64,000 bases of DNA from Nostoc sp. FACHB-152 (GCF_014697475.1 NZ_JACJRV010000002.1:247515-311514), one strand, 5' to 3'. Shown: positions 28,206-37,825, numbered from the stretch's first letter. Notes: a model not told the origin generated them from the letters alone. Numbers and translations: made by a program.

Positions 28206-29120
28206 CTAAACGTAAGTACAGCCGAGTTGACTAAGATTGAGAACGTCTACAGGTCTAGCTGTGAGGCTGGTGGTGGTTCCGTCCCAAGGATACATTAGGT
28301 CGTAAAGATTATGTCCTGAGGGGCCTCCACCAGTAGGTGCATATTGTTGAGCCGGGTTTTTGGCTTGCCATATTGCCCAAAGCCTGTCTACATTAGCATG
28401 GTGTATAAAGAAAACAGGATCATTTGGCGAAATATGGGGACTACTCATATCACCACCAATCCAAGCGTGTACTTGGTTGTGTAATTGTCGTTTACCAAAG
28501 ACACCTTGTGCATTCAGATAGCCTTCTGTGCGATTCCGATAACTAGGGCTACTGCCTGCATTCCACGGAGCTTTATCGTAAGGAATTTCACCAAGTGATA
28601 TATTTACATCTGTCTGAGTTGGTAAGGTAGGAGCAGAGGTAGACTGACCAAGCCGACGTTGTAAACCTCCTTTTGGGTTGCCATTCAGATTAATAGTTAC
28701 CCATTGACCAGCAGCAAAAGGCCCCGTCTTGACTACGTTATTTGCCAGAGGATCACCAGTACCACCCATGAAATCAGCAGCCCAAATTGGTGAGTTCAAA
28801 GGATCGTTTGTATCTTGAGTCCAATCCCAATAAGGAATTGTTACACCTGGCACGACTTGTTGCAATTGTTTTTCAAATCTCAAAAGGTAATAACGATGCC
28901 AAGCAAGAAACGCAGGCCCGCCATGTGCAGTATTGCGTAATCCTCTACTATCACTGGGATCACTACGCTGAGTTGCGTTAATATGCCAAAGCACATATTC
29001 ATCATAGATACTACGACCAGTAATAGGACTAATTTTGGTTTTTAGTCCTTTGATTGCCTGGATGAAGCATTGTTTTTCAAAACTAGTTAAATCTCTAACA
29101 TTTTTACGAATATTTGTCAT
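28206..29120 (-). CDS. Tyrosinase (type 3 dicopper phenol oxidase)
   Basis: A 304-residue tyrosinase common-central-domain protein. CuA ligands are H46 (LWHINA), H66 (AHGGPAF) and H75 (AWHRYYLLRFE). CuB ligands are H214 and H218 (HNQVHAWIGG) and H240/H241 (FFIHHANVDRLWAIW). It would oxidise mono- and diphenols to quinones. It has no signal peptide of its own. The gene directly upstream on the same strand (59-nt gap) encodes a twin-arginine-signal protein, recalling the melC1-melC2 layout of Streptomyces, where the Tat protein carries the signal-less tyrosinase out and loads copper. The start ATG is preceded by AGGA. The pair is flanked by direct copies of a 39-bp repeat. Confidence 0.93.
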   Translation of the reverse strand: MTNIRKNVRDLTSFEKQCFIQAIKGLKTKISPITGRSIYDEYVLWHINATQRSDPSDSRGLRNTAHGGPAFLAWHRYYLLRFEKQLQQVVPGVTIPYWDWTQDTNDPLNSPIWAADFMGGTGDPLANNVVKTGPFAAGQWVTINLNGNPKGGLQRRLGQSTSAPTLPTQTDVNISLGEIPYDKAPWNAGSSPSYRNRTEGYLNAQGVFGKRQLHNQVHAWIGGDMSSPHISPNDPVFFIHHANVDRLWAIWQAKNPAQQYAPTGGGPSGHNLYDLMYPWDGTTTSLTARPVDVLNLSQLGCTYV

Positions 29121-29179
29121 ATTTTCCTAATGTTAATAACACGAATTCGTTGGCAGATTTAAGTGCTTATATTAATTTT

Positions 29180-29587
29180 TTAATCAAGAGTAGGATCTGT
29201 TTTTACTTCTTGATCAGGAAAAACTAAGTTTAAATCTATTATGGCTTTAGCAATATCTTCAGGCTTGTCAAAATCACAAAAGAAAAGAGGCGTTACATAT
29301 TTTTTACTTTTCTTATGTCGAAGAATTTTAATTACTTTTTTATCAATAAGTAATTCTGTAGATGCATCAAATATATCGTCTATTAATCCTTCTTTCCAAA
29401 GCTGGAACTGGGATTTGGTGATGATCTTATATTTTCTGAGTTTATATAACTTATCTGGTATTTCCTGAGCTTGGGCTTTCCTAATGAAAAAATTGTTCAT
29501 AAAAGGAAAACTGCTGGTCACTGCTGCTCCAGCAACTGTAAAGCTAATTAAACTGATAATTTGCCGACGAGAAAATCTAGAAAACAT
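29180..29587 (-). CDS. Twin-arginine-signal protein upstream of tyrosinase
   Basis: A 135-residue protein with a Tat signal: FSRRQIISLIS, a hydrophobic segment (TVAGAAVTSSFPF), and AQAQE as likely cleavage site. The mature part (about 42-135) is Lys-rich (LYKLRKYKIITKSQFQLW, LRHKKSKKYV) with one His and one Cys, and matches no family I know. Gene order and spacing suggest it is a secretion or copper partner of the tyrosinase, as MelC1 is in Streptomyces. I see no clear sequence similarity to MelC1, so this is inference from context. Confidence 0.75.
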   Translation of the reverse strand: MFSRFSRRQIISLISFTVAGAAVTSSFPFMNNFFIRKAQAQEIPDKLYKLRKYKIITKSQFQLWKEGLIDDIFDASTELLIDKKVIKILRHKKSKKYVTPLFFCDFDKPEDIAKAIIDLNLVFPDQEVKTDPTLD

Positions 29588-29815
29588 AATTTTTTTCCAT
29601 TGGATTTAATTGAGTTTGAAGATAGTTTCTAGTTGAAACATTCTAAAGTCAAATTAATTTAAAAGGATAATATTGTAAATTATCCTAATAAGATTTTTAT
29701 AATTTAATCCTTTTAGTAAATTTCTCTATAAAATATCTATAAAAATAAGATTGAGTTGGAATAATTCGGTATATTTATGCGTCCCCTATTTGCTATTTAT
29801 TGTCCTACCCTAGCC

Positions 29816-29972
29816 TGTGGCAAACCGCTACGTGTCTACGGGAACGCTTTCAGATCGCTAATGTCAGTCGCTCAGAAGCTATTATGTTGTTGGCGTAGCG
29901 TCTCCGCTGGGAAGAATATCGCTGCGCTAACCTCGCGGCAAACTTGTCCACTGCATTGGAAGGGTTTCCCTG
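29816..29972. repeat. Cluster of GC-rich dispersed palindromic modules
   Basis: Holds GGCGTAGCGTCTCCGCTGGG, GCTACGTGTCTACGGGAACG and TGGAAGGGTTTCCCTG, modules also seen at 37114-37160 (GCGTAGCGTCTC, GGGTTTCCCGC). It is markedly GC-richer than the flanks. Frames over it are artefacts of the repeat. Confidence 0.6.
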
Positions 29973-30060
29973 TTTATAGTTGCACTCTGCGCCGTTTCTT
30001 GCAGAGTAGTAAGTACTGTCCAAGAAGGAGGCTGACATTCTCTGTTGCCTGTTCCTTCCC

Positions 30061-30099
30061 TACACAAGTGTGTTCAGTCATCAAACCGGATTCATATAT
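30061..30099 (+). repeat. 39-bp dispersed repeat, copy 2
   Basis: Begins TACACAAGTGTGTTCAG and ends ACCGGATTCATATAT; four differences from copy 1 at 28087, same orientation and length. Confidence 0.88.
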
Positions 30100-30200
30100 G
30101 TAGTAATTTTGCTTCACATTGATACTCTCTTCAGCATCTGCTCAACTAATGATCAACCTAGGAGAGTAAATTTTTGCATTTATATTAATAGACACATAAA

Positions 30201-30376
30201 GATTTCCCTAACGAGCTGATGATATATACCAGCGAAGGTAAATCATACAGCATAAGGGATAACAGCACTGATAGCAATTTACACAAACAATTTTCCCTGG
30301 TAAACTTATGATACATACCATTGGCGGTAAATCATACAGTATGGGGATAACGGTACTAGCAACAATTTATACTGAT
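30201..30376. repeat. Two degenerate tandem copies of an 89-bp unit
   Basis: Unit 1 (30201-30289) and unit 2 (30290-30376) share TTTCCCT near the start, GGTAAATCATACAG in the middle, then GGGATAAC and TAGCAA further on. No coding or known RNA signature was recognised. Confidence 0.7.
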
Positions 30377-31073
30377 TTTCAGGTAAATCACAGAGATTGA
30401 AGATTTATTTGAAACACAGGCTTATGTTGATTTAGAAAAATTTAAAATCAAAATTTAAGCTGCACTATTGAAATTGTGAATAAATGACTTAAACCCTCTC
30501 CTCTGCCCCTCTGCTCACGGCAGTCGCTACAACGGGGAGAACCCCCGCAACGCGCTGCCTTTCCTGCACAAGAGCGGTCTAAACTGCTCTCTTAGGTGCT
30601 TAACAGCTTATCATTTTTGGTGGGATAACTTTTAGAGCGTAGGTTCTAAAAATTAGCAAAAATAGTTAACATTAGCCTTAATTTGAGCAATCTTGCTAAT
30701 AAACTGCAAGCTTCTCTTAAATCATACTCTTGTTTACAAATATTACTGTTTCTGGAGCAACAGTATCTCCGACTCTAGTTTAGTTAGAATTGTTTAACAT
30801 CATTTAATTCTAAATACCTCATACCAATTGTAGATTTGAAATTTTAGGTTAAAAGTCTAGCCTAAAGAATACTTCACAATCTCACGACAGGCTTATGTTA
30901 GTCTCGTTTGGTATCAATTAGTTGCAAGCAGAATTTTGTGTGATGTTCACGGGTATACAATTCACAAACGTAAATTTACAAATGTGTTCTGTTAGACTGC
31001 GAAGATCACCGAATTTCTAATTTACTAGAGGTTATAAACTTGAGTAATTACGTTGGTATAGCTTACCGTAGGT

Positions 31074-32876
31074 ATGCAACATTGTGCCGCAGAAATGCAG
31101 ATGGATTGGATTAGCTTACTAAAAGCGCAGCAAGCTGATTTCCTTCAACGTGTTAAAAAACCTAAAACTTACGACTTATCTTTGCTAGACAGTCAAGTTA
31201 AAGGTTGCCACAGCGAAATTATGGCATTTTGGGGTGAACCATTGGCAAAAATCCGCGAATTTTCGCGCCAAAAAGCCGAAGTTCTTGCCAAAAATCCGCC
31301 ACCCATGCCGCCAGAATATCCCGAACCGCCAGACTGGGTGATTCCATTTCCCAAACACTTCCAACAGCAAGCAGAAGATTACCTTTTGCGAGAGCAAATT
31401 GTTGAGCAAGTGATGGTTGAACGTTTGGGTAAATTGGTGAAAAAATTGCCCCAAGACACCATACAAAATATGGTTTTAGATGATGAGGGCAATTTACGTG
31501 GTGAGAGTAAATTTACATACTTACTAACAGATAACCCAAAGTTAAGTATTCAAGTTTATGCAGCAGATGGAGAAAGTTTTAATGGTATAAAGAAAGATAA
31601 AATTAAGTGGTCAGTTACCCAAGATGATTTACGTAACCACCAAGTATTAATATTTTTGTGTCTATTTTATCCATCTAATGGTAAATTGGGTTACGAAAAA
31701 CACGCGGTAATTGCTGGTTTTTTACCTAGTAATCAAGTCGAATTTAGTGAAACAAAATCTTATGTAACTCCCAGTAACTTGTTATATGCGGGAGGTTTAA
31801 GTTGGTATTTAGATTTCCTAACTGCTAAAAAGAATCCTAAAAAGGATACATTGCCAGCAGTTGAAGAACAAGCGATCGCGGAAATTATTCAAATAGTCTC
31901 ATCAGACCATCCCCGAAAGGAAATTATTGGTGATTGGGAATGTTGGCAGACATTAAAAGGACACACTAAAGGTATTTATTGCCTAAGTTTTGCTTCGCGT
32001 TGCCATAATGGTTACATTACACCAATTTTGGCTAGTGGCAGTCGTGGTGAAACCAAACTTTGGGATTTAAGCAAAGGCGAATTAATTGATACTTTATCCG
32101 AGTATCCTTGGATAGTTTCTGGTTTAGTAGATGATGTCAATTCTATCGCCTTTAGTCCTGATGGGCATACTTTAGTCAGTGTTGGCGCAGACTCGAAAGT
32201 TAAAATTTGGCACGTAGGCGCATTAGAACTGCTCGATATTTTACACAAGCATAATGGTGCAGTGCGGTGTGTTGCCTTCACCCCTGACGGTCGTATGGTA
32301 GCCACTGGTGGGGATGATAGAAAAGTGTTGTTTTGGGATTTGATGGAACGTCAGGTAGCGATCGCGCTATCGTTAGATGATACAGCTGCCCATTGCCTAG
32401 CTTTAAGTCGAGACGGTAAAACTCTCGTAACTGGTAGTTACCGCAAAATCAAAGTTTGGCACACAGAACAATTCAGCGAATGTAAAACCCTCCAAGAAAT
32501 AGAACCACTACACAGCTTGACTGGACATTCTCACATTGTGCGTTCCTTAACAATTAGTGATGATGGGCAATGGCTAATTAGTGGTAGCTGGGATCATACA
32601 ATTAAAATTTGGCACTTAGAGACAGGAAAATTAGTTCGCACCTTTAAAGGCCATACTGATAGAGTATATGCGATCGCTCTTAGTCCAGACGAGCAAATCA
32701 TCGCCAGTGGTAGTGCTGATAAAACTATCAAGTTGTGGCATTTAAATACAGGAGAATTGCTAGGCACATTTACAGGTCATAGCAATATAGTTACAGCCTT
32801 AGCCTTTACAACTTCGGGCGATATGTTGGTCAGTGCCAGCTTAGATAAAACCATTAAAATTTGGCAGCGTAGTTAA
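31074..32876 (+). CDS. WD40-repeat protein with unique N-terminal half
   Basis: A 600-residue protein. The first half (about 1-285) has no domain I recognise; it is rich in charged and proline residues (NPPPMPPEYPEPPDWVIPFP). The second half (about 286-600) contains about seven WD40 repeats ending in WD-like dipeptides (LASGSRGETKLWD, LVSVGADSKVKIWH, VATGGDDRKVLFWD, LISGSWDHTIKIWH, IASGSADKTIKLWH, LVSASLDKTIKIWQ), enough for one beta-propeller. Such proteins are protein-interaction scaffolds. The last repeats are more alike than the first ones, suggesting recent duplication. The start at 31074 is not supported by a Shine-Dalgarno; ATG at 31095 or 31101 is possible. Confidence 0.9.
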   Translation: MQHCAAEMQMDWISLLKAQQADFLQRVKKPKTYDLSLLDSQVKGCHSEIMAFWGEPLAKIREFSRQKAEVLAKNPPPMPPEYPEPPDWVIPFPKHFQQQAEDYLLREQIVEQVMVERLGKLVKKLPQDTIQNMVLDDEGNLRGESKFTYLLTDNPKLSIQVYAADGESFNGIKKDKIKWSVTQDDLRNHQVLIFLCLFYPSNGKLGYEKHAVIAGFLPSNQVEFSETKSYVTPSNLLYAGGLSWYLDFLTAKKNPKKDTLPAVEEQAIAEIIQIVSSDHPRKEIIGDWECWQTLKGHTKGIYCLSFASRCHNGYITPILASGSRGETKLWDLSKGELIDTLSEYPWIVSGLVDDVNSIAFSPDGHTLVSVGADSKVKIWHVGALELLDILHKHNGAVRCVAFTPDGRMVATGGDDRKVLFWDLMERQVAIALSLDDTAAHCLALSRDGKTLVTGSYRKIKVWHTEQFSECKTLQEIEPLHSLTGHSHIVRSLTISDDGQWLISGSWDHTIKIWHLETGKLVRTFKGHTDRVYAIALSPDEQIIASGSADKTIKLWHLNTGELLGTFTGHSNIVTALAFTTSGDMLVSASLDKTIKIWQRS

Positions 32877-33090
32877 TATATTAGGAGGCAGGAGGTAAAA
32901 CATGACTATTTCTGGCATTTACAGCATTTTTCATCTGGATGAGATCCATTTTTCTAGTCTCTAGTCTCTAGCCTCTCTCCCTTTGAAATGTGTACTGCAC
33001 AAAACTGAGAAACGCTATACTCTCTCAAAATGTCCTAATTTATGTGACTACAGCCATAAGTGCAATATATTTTTAAGCCAAAACGCAAAA

Positions 33091-33140
33091 TCTCGACTAT
33101 TTCCTCAAGTCAAGTCATGATTGAGTCGAGCTAGTCGAGA
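33091..33140 (+). promoter_or_regulatory. Palindromic hairpin immediately upstream of the DUF2157-like start
   Basis: TCTCGACTA (33091-33099) and TAGTCGAGA (33132-33140) form a perfect 9-bp stem with a nested CTCAA/TTGAG pairing. Its right arm ends 8 nt before the ATG at 33149 and covers the only purine-rich candidate for a ribosome binding site (GAGA). It could be an operator or a translation-control structure. Confidence 0.5.
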
Positions 33141-33148
33141 TAAATGGT

Positions 33149-34189
33149 ATGAAAATTTACCCTGAAGATTTAGACTGGGCGGTTTCCCAAGGCTTAATTA
33201 CCGCAGAACAAGCCAGCGCGTTATGGAATGCACTATCTGAGCGTAACAGCGATCGCCCGCAATTTAATTTTGTCAATGTTAGTTTTTACTTTGGGGCCTT
33301 AATAGTCATCTCAGCCATGACTTGGTTCATGACATTAGCCTGGGAATCAGTTGGTGGTGGTGGGATTTTTTGGTTAGCCATTATTTATGCCTTCTGCTTT
33401 GTACTTGCAGGTAGCAATCTTTGGCAGCAACGAGACATGAAAATTCCAGGAGGGTTGCTATTTACAATTGCAGTTTCGTTAACCCCTTTGGCAATTTACG
33501 GGCTGCAACGCGCTACAGGATTTTGGACTCAAGGCGATCCTGGTACATATCGAGATTTTTATATCTGGATTAAAGGCAGTTGGTTTTTGATGGAATTGGG
33601 AACTATCATTACAGGTTTAATTGCCCTGATGTTTGTGCGTTTTCCCTTTTTAACTGCTCCCATCGCCTTTTCGCTATACTTCATGTCGATGGATATCACA
33701 CCATTATTGTTTGGTGAAAAAACGTACAATTGGCAACTAAGACTATTAGTTTCCTTGTGGTTTGGAATCGCTTGTATTGTCGTCGCTTATTTAGTAGATA
33801 TCCGCATTCGTAGACGCAATGGCGATTTTGCTTTTTGGTTATATCTGTTTGGGTTACTCGCCTTTTGGTTTGGTCTAACTTTAATGGGAGACAGCAATGA
33901 ATTCCAAAAATTTATCTATTGTTTAATTAATGTAGGGTTAATCTTACTATCGGTATTGTTAAAACGCAAAGTTTTTATTGTTTTTGGCGCGTTGGGAGTT
34001 TTTGCTTATCTAGGACACCTTGCTTACAGCATCTTCCAGAATGCAATTTTATTTCCGATCGCGCTCACAGTTTTGGGAATATTCATTATTTATTTAGGAA
34101 CTGTATATCAACGCAACAGTACTAATATTGAGCTTTTCTTAGAACGTTTATTACCAGATACTGTGAAACGCCTCTTACCCAGAGAGTAA
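33149..34189 (+). CDS. DUF2157-like multi-pass membrane protein
   Basis: A 346-residue integral membrane protein. The N-terminal cytoplasmic helix-turn (MKIYPEDLDWAVSQGLITAE, then QASALWNAL) is typical of DUF2157 proteins. About nine hydrophobic segments follow, beginning with VSFYFGALIVISAMTWFM. The C terminus (LFLERLLPDTVKRLL) is amphipathic. Function is unknown. The nearest upstream gene (WD40) is 272 nt away on the same strand; the downstream RTX gene is convergent. Confidence 0.85.
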   Translation: MKIYPEDLDWAVSQGLITAEQASALWNALSERNSDRPQFNFVNVSFYFGALIVISAMTWFMTLAWESVGGGGIFWLAIIYAFCFVLAGSNLWQQRDMKIPGGLLFTIAVSLTPLAIYGLQRATGFWTQGDPGTYRDFYIWIKGSWFLMELGTIITGLIALMFVRFPFLTAPIAFSLYFMSMDITPLLFGEKTYNWQLRLLVSLWFGIACIVVAYLVDIRIRRRNGDFAFWLYLFGLLAFWFGLTLMGDSNEFQKFIYCLINVGLILLSVLLKRKVFIVFGALGVFAYLGHLAYSIFQNAILFPIALTVLGIFIIYLGTVYQRNSTNIELFLERLLPDTVKRLLPRE

Positions 34190-34377
34190 GGTTGTCAAAA
34201 AGAAGGGTGTAGGGTGTAGGGAAAATCAGTAGGGGCTTCCCTTTGTGAAGGGAGTAGATTGTGTATCCCAACGACATGATTTTCCTTTTCTCCCTAACCC
34301 CACTCAGCCACCCCCTACACCCTAATTTTGGTCATTAGTGATATTGTGTTCGGCTGATCGTCCTATTAACTGTGTCT

Positions 34378-36915
34378 TTAGACTACAGTGACTCCTAGCG
34401 TATAAGAACCAGGATTAAAAGAGCCAGCAGAGAAAGTCCCGCCATTTTGAGGGAAGTAATCATAATCACTTACTGAAATGGAGTAAGTACCTGCTCCTAG
34501 TGAAGCGGTGATTGATGTATTGCCAGAACTCAGTAGGTTCCCGGCACTATTAAATATGCCGAGAACGGGATAGATATTGCTATAACTGCCTGTGTTGATA
34601 GTTACAGTTCCTGAATTGGCTAAAGAAAATGTGAAAAAGTCGAAATCAGGATTGTTCCCTGGAAGTGTTGCCAGTTGAGCAGAGGTATTAACTTCTGAAC
34701 CTGATGTTAAAGTACCTAGCTTCTCAGCAGTGGCTAATGTGTTATTTGTCCCTTGTCGAGCATTTTCTTTTTCGTAGAACAGGAAGTCGTCACTATCAAG
34801 CCTCAGAGACGAAGCTTGCACAACACCAATTAGTTCATCTAGCTCTCCCCCTGAGTTGTCCAGAAATACCCTTGTATCGGCTCCAACCGTCTGCAAGCGA
34901 TAGTCTCCCAGTGTTCCTTTGAGCTGGATTGTATCCTCGTTGGAATTGAAGCCACTGATAGTAGCGTAGTCTGTCAAACCACTAGTTGCACTGTTGTTAT
35001 CGTCATAGAAGACATTAGTAGCGTCTCCAAGTAAGAACTGATCTTCTCCAGGCCCCCCAGTTAGGATATCAATCTCCCCTAATCCAGGAGAACCAGAACC
35101 TTGAGTATCAACGCCTATGAGAACATCGTTTCCAGGCCCGCCAAGGAGAGTGTCATTGCCGACCCCGCCATTGAGGGTATCATCGCCTTCCCCTCCTTCA
35201 ACTCGGTCATTGCCAGCCCCGCCAAACAGGCTGTCATTCCCATTTTCACCGAATACGAGGTCATTACCTTCCTGACCATCAAGAAAGTCATTGTTACCCC
35301 CACCAAGCAAGGTGTCATTGCCGCCTCTGCCAAAGAGGGTATCACGGCCGACTCCTCCAATCAGGGAGTCGTTAAAACTAGAACCAAAGACTTGCTCGAT
35401 ATTGAACAGGACATCATTCCCGGCTCCTCCACTGGCAGTTCCAGTGCTAAGGTCAACGGTAACTCCGGCAGTGGCATTTGAATAATCAGCAGTATCAGTG
35501 CCAGTCCCACCAAAGAGTTGATCATCCCCGCTTCCGCCTTCAAGTATGTCATTCTCACTGCCACCAAGCAGGGTGTCATTGCCAGCCCCACCAAGTAGGG
35601 TGTCATTGCCTTCTCTACTGATGAGAGTATCACTCCCGTCCCCACCATCAAGAAAGTCATTGCCAGCCCCACCAAGCAGGGTGTCGATGCCACTGCCGCC
35701 TAGCAGGGAGTCATTGCCGTTATCGCCATTTATAAAGTCGTCGTTAGCCCCGCCAAGAATGGTGTCATTGCCGTTATCGCCAAAGAGCCGGTCATTGCCA
35801 GCACCACCATTAACAGAGTCATTACCATCCCCACCACTGAGGAAGAAGTCACTGCCAGCCCCGCCCAAGATGGTGTCATTGAACCTAGAACCAACGATTC
35901 TTTCAATGCCTAACAGGACATCATTCCTACCTTCTCCAGTAGCGGTTCCAGTGCCAATGTTGATCGTAACTCCGGCAGTAGCACTGAAATAATCAGCAGT
36001 ATCAACGCCAGCTCCACCTTCGAGTCGGTTATTGCCAGTCCCACCACGCAAGGTGTCATTGCCAGCCCCACCACTGATAATATCGTTGCCTTCCTCGCCA
36101 TCAAGCAGGTCATTGCCAACTCCACCATCGAGGGTGTCATTGCCACCTCTACCAAAGAGGGTGTCATTACCGCGCCCGCCAGTTAGGGAGTCGTTGAAAC
36201 CAGAACCAAAGACTTGTTCGATATTAAACAGGACATCATTGCCAGCCCCTCCACTGACTTTTCCAGTTGCTAGGTTGACGGTGACACCGGCAGTGGTATT
36301 TGAATAGTCAGCAGTATCAATGCCAGTCCCACCAAAGATTTGGTCATCTCCGTCTCCGCCTTCGAGTAGGTCATCGCCAGCCCCACCAAGCAGGGTGTCG
36401 TCACCAGCCTGACCAATCAAGCTGTCATTGCCATTCTCGCCATCGATCTGGTCATTGCCAGCCCCGCCATTGAGGGTGTCAAACCCTTCTCCGCCAAAGA
36501 GTTGGTCGTCACCGTCTTCTCCTGAGAGTCGGTCACTTCCTTCATTGCCTTCGAGAAGGTCATTATTGGCTCCACCAAGAAGAGTATCACTACCGTACCC
36601 ACCAAGCAGGGTGTCGTCACCGCCCCTGCCAAGGAGTTGATCGTCATCGTACCCGCCATCAAGTTGGTCATCGCCGAACCCACCAAGCAAGGTATCATCG
36701 CCGAACCCACCAAGCAGGGTGTCTTCGCCGTCTTCACCATTGAGAAGGTCATTGCCGTCCTCGCCCTCAAGCGAGTCATTGCCTGTGCCACCCAAGATGT
36801 CATCATTGCCGCCCCGACCAAAGAGATTATCATCACCGCCCTGACCAAGGATAGCGTCATTCTCAAAGGTACCAATTAGAGTGTTATTCCTGTTGTCTCC
36901 AATAAGGTCTGCCAT
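34378..36915 (-). CDS. RTX calcium-binding repeat protein with C-terminal pre-peptidase-type domain
   Basis: An 845-residue protein made largely (about 5-610) of hemolysin-type nonapeptide repeats GGxGxDxLx, for example GGAGNDTLLGG and GGFGDDTLLGG. They fold into Ca2+-binding parallel beta-rolls outside the cell and are interrupted by three copies of a DTADYSNATAGVTVDL-type module. After about 610 comes a DILTGGPGEDQF transition. The last part, about 720-845, resembles a bacterial pre-peptidase C-terminal (PPC) domain (FDFFTFSLANSGTVTINTG, YSISVSDYDYF). There is no N-terminal signal, as expected for type I secretion. The DNA repeats are so regular that long open frames appear in other frames, and these are not genes. 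No ABC exporter is nearby. Confidence 0.92.
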   Translation of the reverse strand: MADLIGDNRNNTLIGTFENDAILGQGGDDNLFGRGGNDDILGGTGNDSLEGEDGNDLLNGEDGEDTLLGGFGDDTLLGGFGDDQLDGGYDDDQLLGRGGDDTLLGGYGSDTLLGGANNDLLEGNEGSDRLSGEDGDDQLFGGEGFDTLNGGAGNDQIDGENGNDSLIGQAGDDTLLGGAGDDLLEGGDGDDQIFGGTGIDTADYSNTTAGVTVNLATGKVSGGAGNDVLFNIEQVFGSGFNDSLTGGRGNDTLFGRGGNDTLDGGVGNDLLDGEEGNDIISGGAGNDTLRGGTGNNRLEGGAGVDTADYFSATAGVTINIGTGTATGEGRNDVLLGIERIVGSRFNDTILGGAGSDFFLSGGDGNDSVNGGAGNDRLFGDNGNDTILGGANDDFINGDNGNDSLLGGSGIDTLLGGAGNDFLDGGDGSDTLISREGNDTLLGGAGNDTLLGGSENDILEGGSGDDQLFGGTGTDTADYSNATAGVTVDLSTGTASGGAGNDVLFNIEQVFGSSFNDSLIGGVGRDTLFGRGGNDTLLGGGNNDFLDGQEGNDLVFGENGNDSLFGGAGNDRVEGGEGDDTLNGGVGNDTLLGGPGNDVLIGVDTQGSGSPGLGEIDILTGGPGEDQFLLGDATNVFYDDNNSATSGLTDYATISGFNSNEDTIQLKGTLGDYRLQTVGADTRVFLDNSGGELDELIGVVQASSLRLDSDDFLFYEKENARQGTNNTLATAEKLGTLTSGSEVNTSAQLATLPGNNPDFDFFTFSLANSGTVTINTGSYSNIYPVLGIFNSAGNLLSSGNTSITASLGAGTYSISVSDYDYFPQNGGTFSAGSFNPGSYTLGVTVV

Positions 36916-37113
36916 ATCATTCCCCTCGGTTATAAGTTTGGTTCAGAGATATTCGCTGGCAGAGGTGTCCTCTATGAGTAGCCCTGCCAGTAGAAGAAAC
37001 CTTAGATAAGTGGTTTAAATAAATACAGCATCTACTCAGACTGGTTCCTTAGTCTAGGCACTGACTAAACAACAGACTCATACCATTTTGGATTTTAGAT
37101 TTTGCGAAAAGTT

Positions 37114-37160
37114 GAGACACTGCGTTGCGCGGGTTTCCCGCGTTGTTCGCGTAGCGTCTC
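37114..37160. repeat. Dispersed palindromic repeat
   Basis: GAGAC at the left and GTCTC at the right enclose GCGGGTTTCCCGC. The family is seen again at 29816-29972 and in part at about 1490-1515. Confidence 0.7.
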
Positions 37161-37753
37161 CAATTAGGAGAAGCAAGTGGCTCGACTTGAGCAAACTTTT
37201 CAAGACGGATTTTGGATTGTAAAACATTTGTTGTATGACCGTTTGAGCTATCCATCTGTCGCAATCATTTTTCAAATTGGTATCAGTTGTAGGCTCACCT
37301 TTCTAAGTAGGTAGACATTTTTAAATAAACACACCTATCTAAAGAGATTCAAACTTACTTCCACTTCGCTATGTTATTATTTCGGAAATATTGTTAAAAC
37401 TTTACATAAAAGAACTACTATCTACTAGCAAAAAAAGAATATAACAGTTATACGGTCAACATCTGCTACTCAGTAATCACTGAATTTTACACGCAGTATA
37501 TGCAACAAAAAATTCAAAATTTTTTAATCATTAGGTTATGCTGAACTTAAAATTTGGCAAAACAAAGATTAAGAGTTACTAACACAAAATTATTTAAATA
37601 ATTAGCTAAATAGGTAATTTTAAACCCTACCATTGCCAAAATAAGAATATGAAGAGGTATGGCGTTTAGTAGTAAAGTTATGCATCTAAATATTGACAAA
37701 GTAGTACATATAAACCAATACGGTTCAGTTAGTGCCACAAACCTTAAACTACT

Positions 37754-37825
37754 TAGGTTGGGTTGAGGAACGAAACCCAAAATTCAGGATGTTTTGTTGG
37801 GTTACACTTCGTTCCACCCAACCTA
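37754..37825. repeat. Hairpin-forming repeat (MITE-like)
   Basis: TAGGTTGGGT at the left end pairs with ACCCAACCTA at the right, then GGAACGAA/TTCGTTCC and ACCCAA/TTGGGT inside. A 72-bp imperfect palindrome, the GTTGGGTTTCGTTCC type frequent in cyanobacterial spacers. Confidence 0.8.

Larger units (their letters stand above)
29588..31073. other. 1.5-kb gene-free repeat region
   Basis: Short frames occur, but none has family features. It contains a GC-rich repeat cluster (29816-29972), a 39-bp repeat copy (30061-30099), an 89-bp unit in two degenerate tandem copies (30201-30376), and a GC-rich module with CCCCCGCAACGCGCTG at about 30540. An inverted pair TACCAATTG/TTGGTATCAATT brackets about 30822-30920. 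The promoter of the WD40 gene should be near the right end. Confidence 0.6.

Noticed and set aside
29777-30103. 108-codon plus-strand frame
   Set aside because: It runs through a GC-rich dispersed repeat cluster and the 39-bp repeat; the translation has no family features.
35101-36879. Long plus- and minus-strand frames overlapping the RTX gene
   Set aside because: They are produced by the period of the GGxGxDxLx repeats; translations are low-complexity Ser/Pro or Met/Ala strings.
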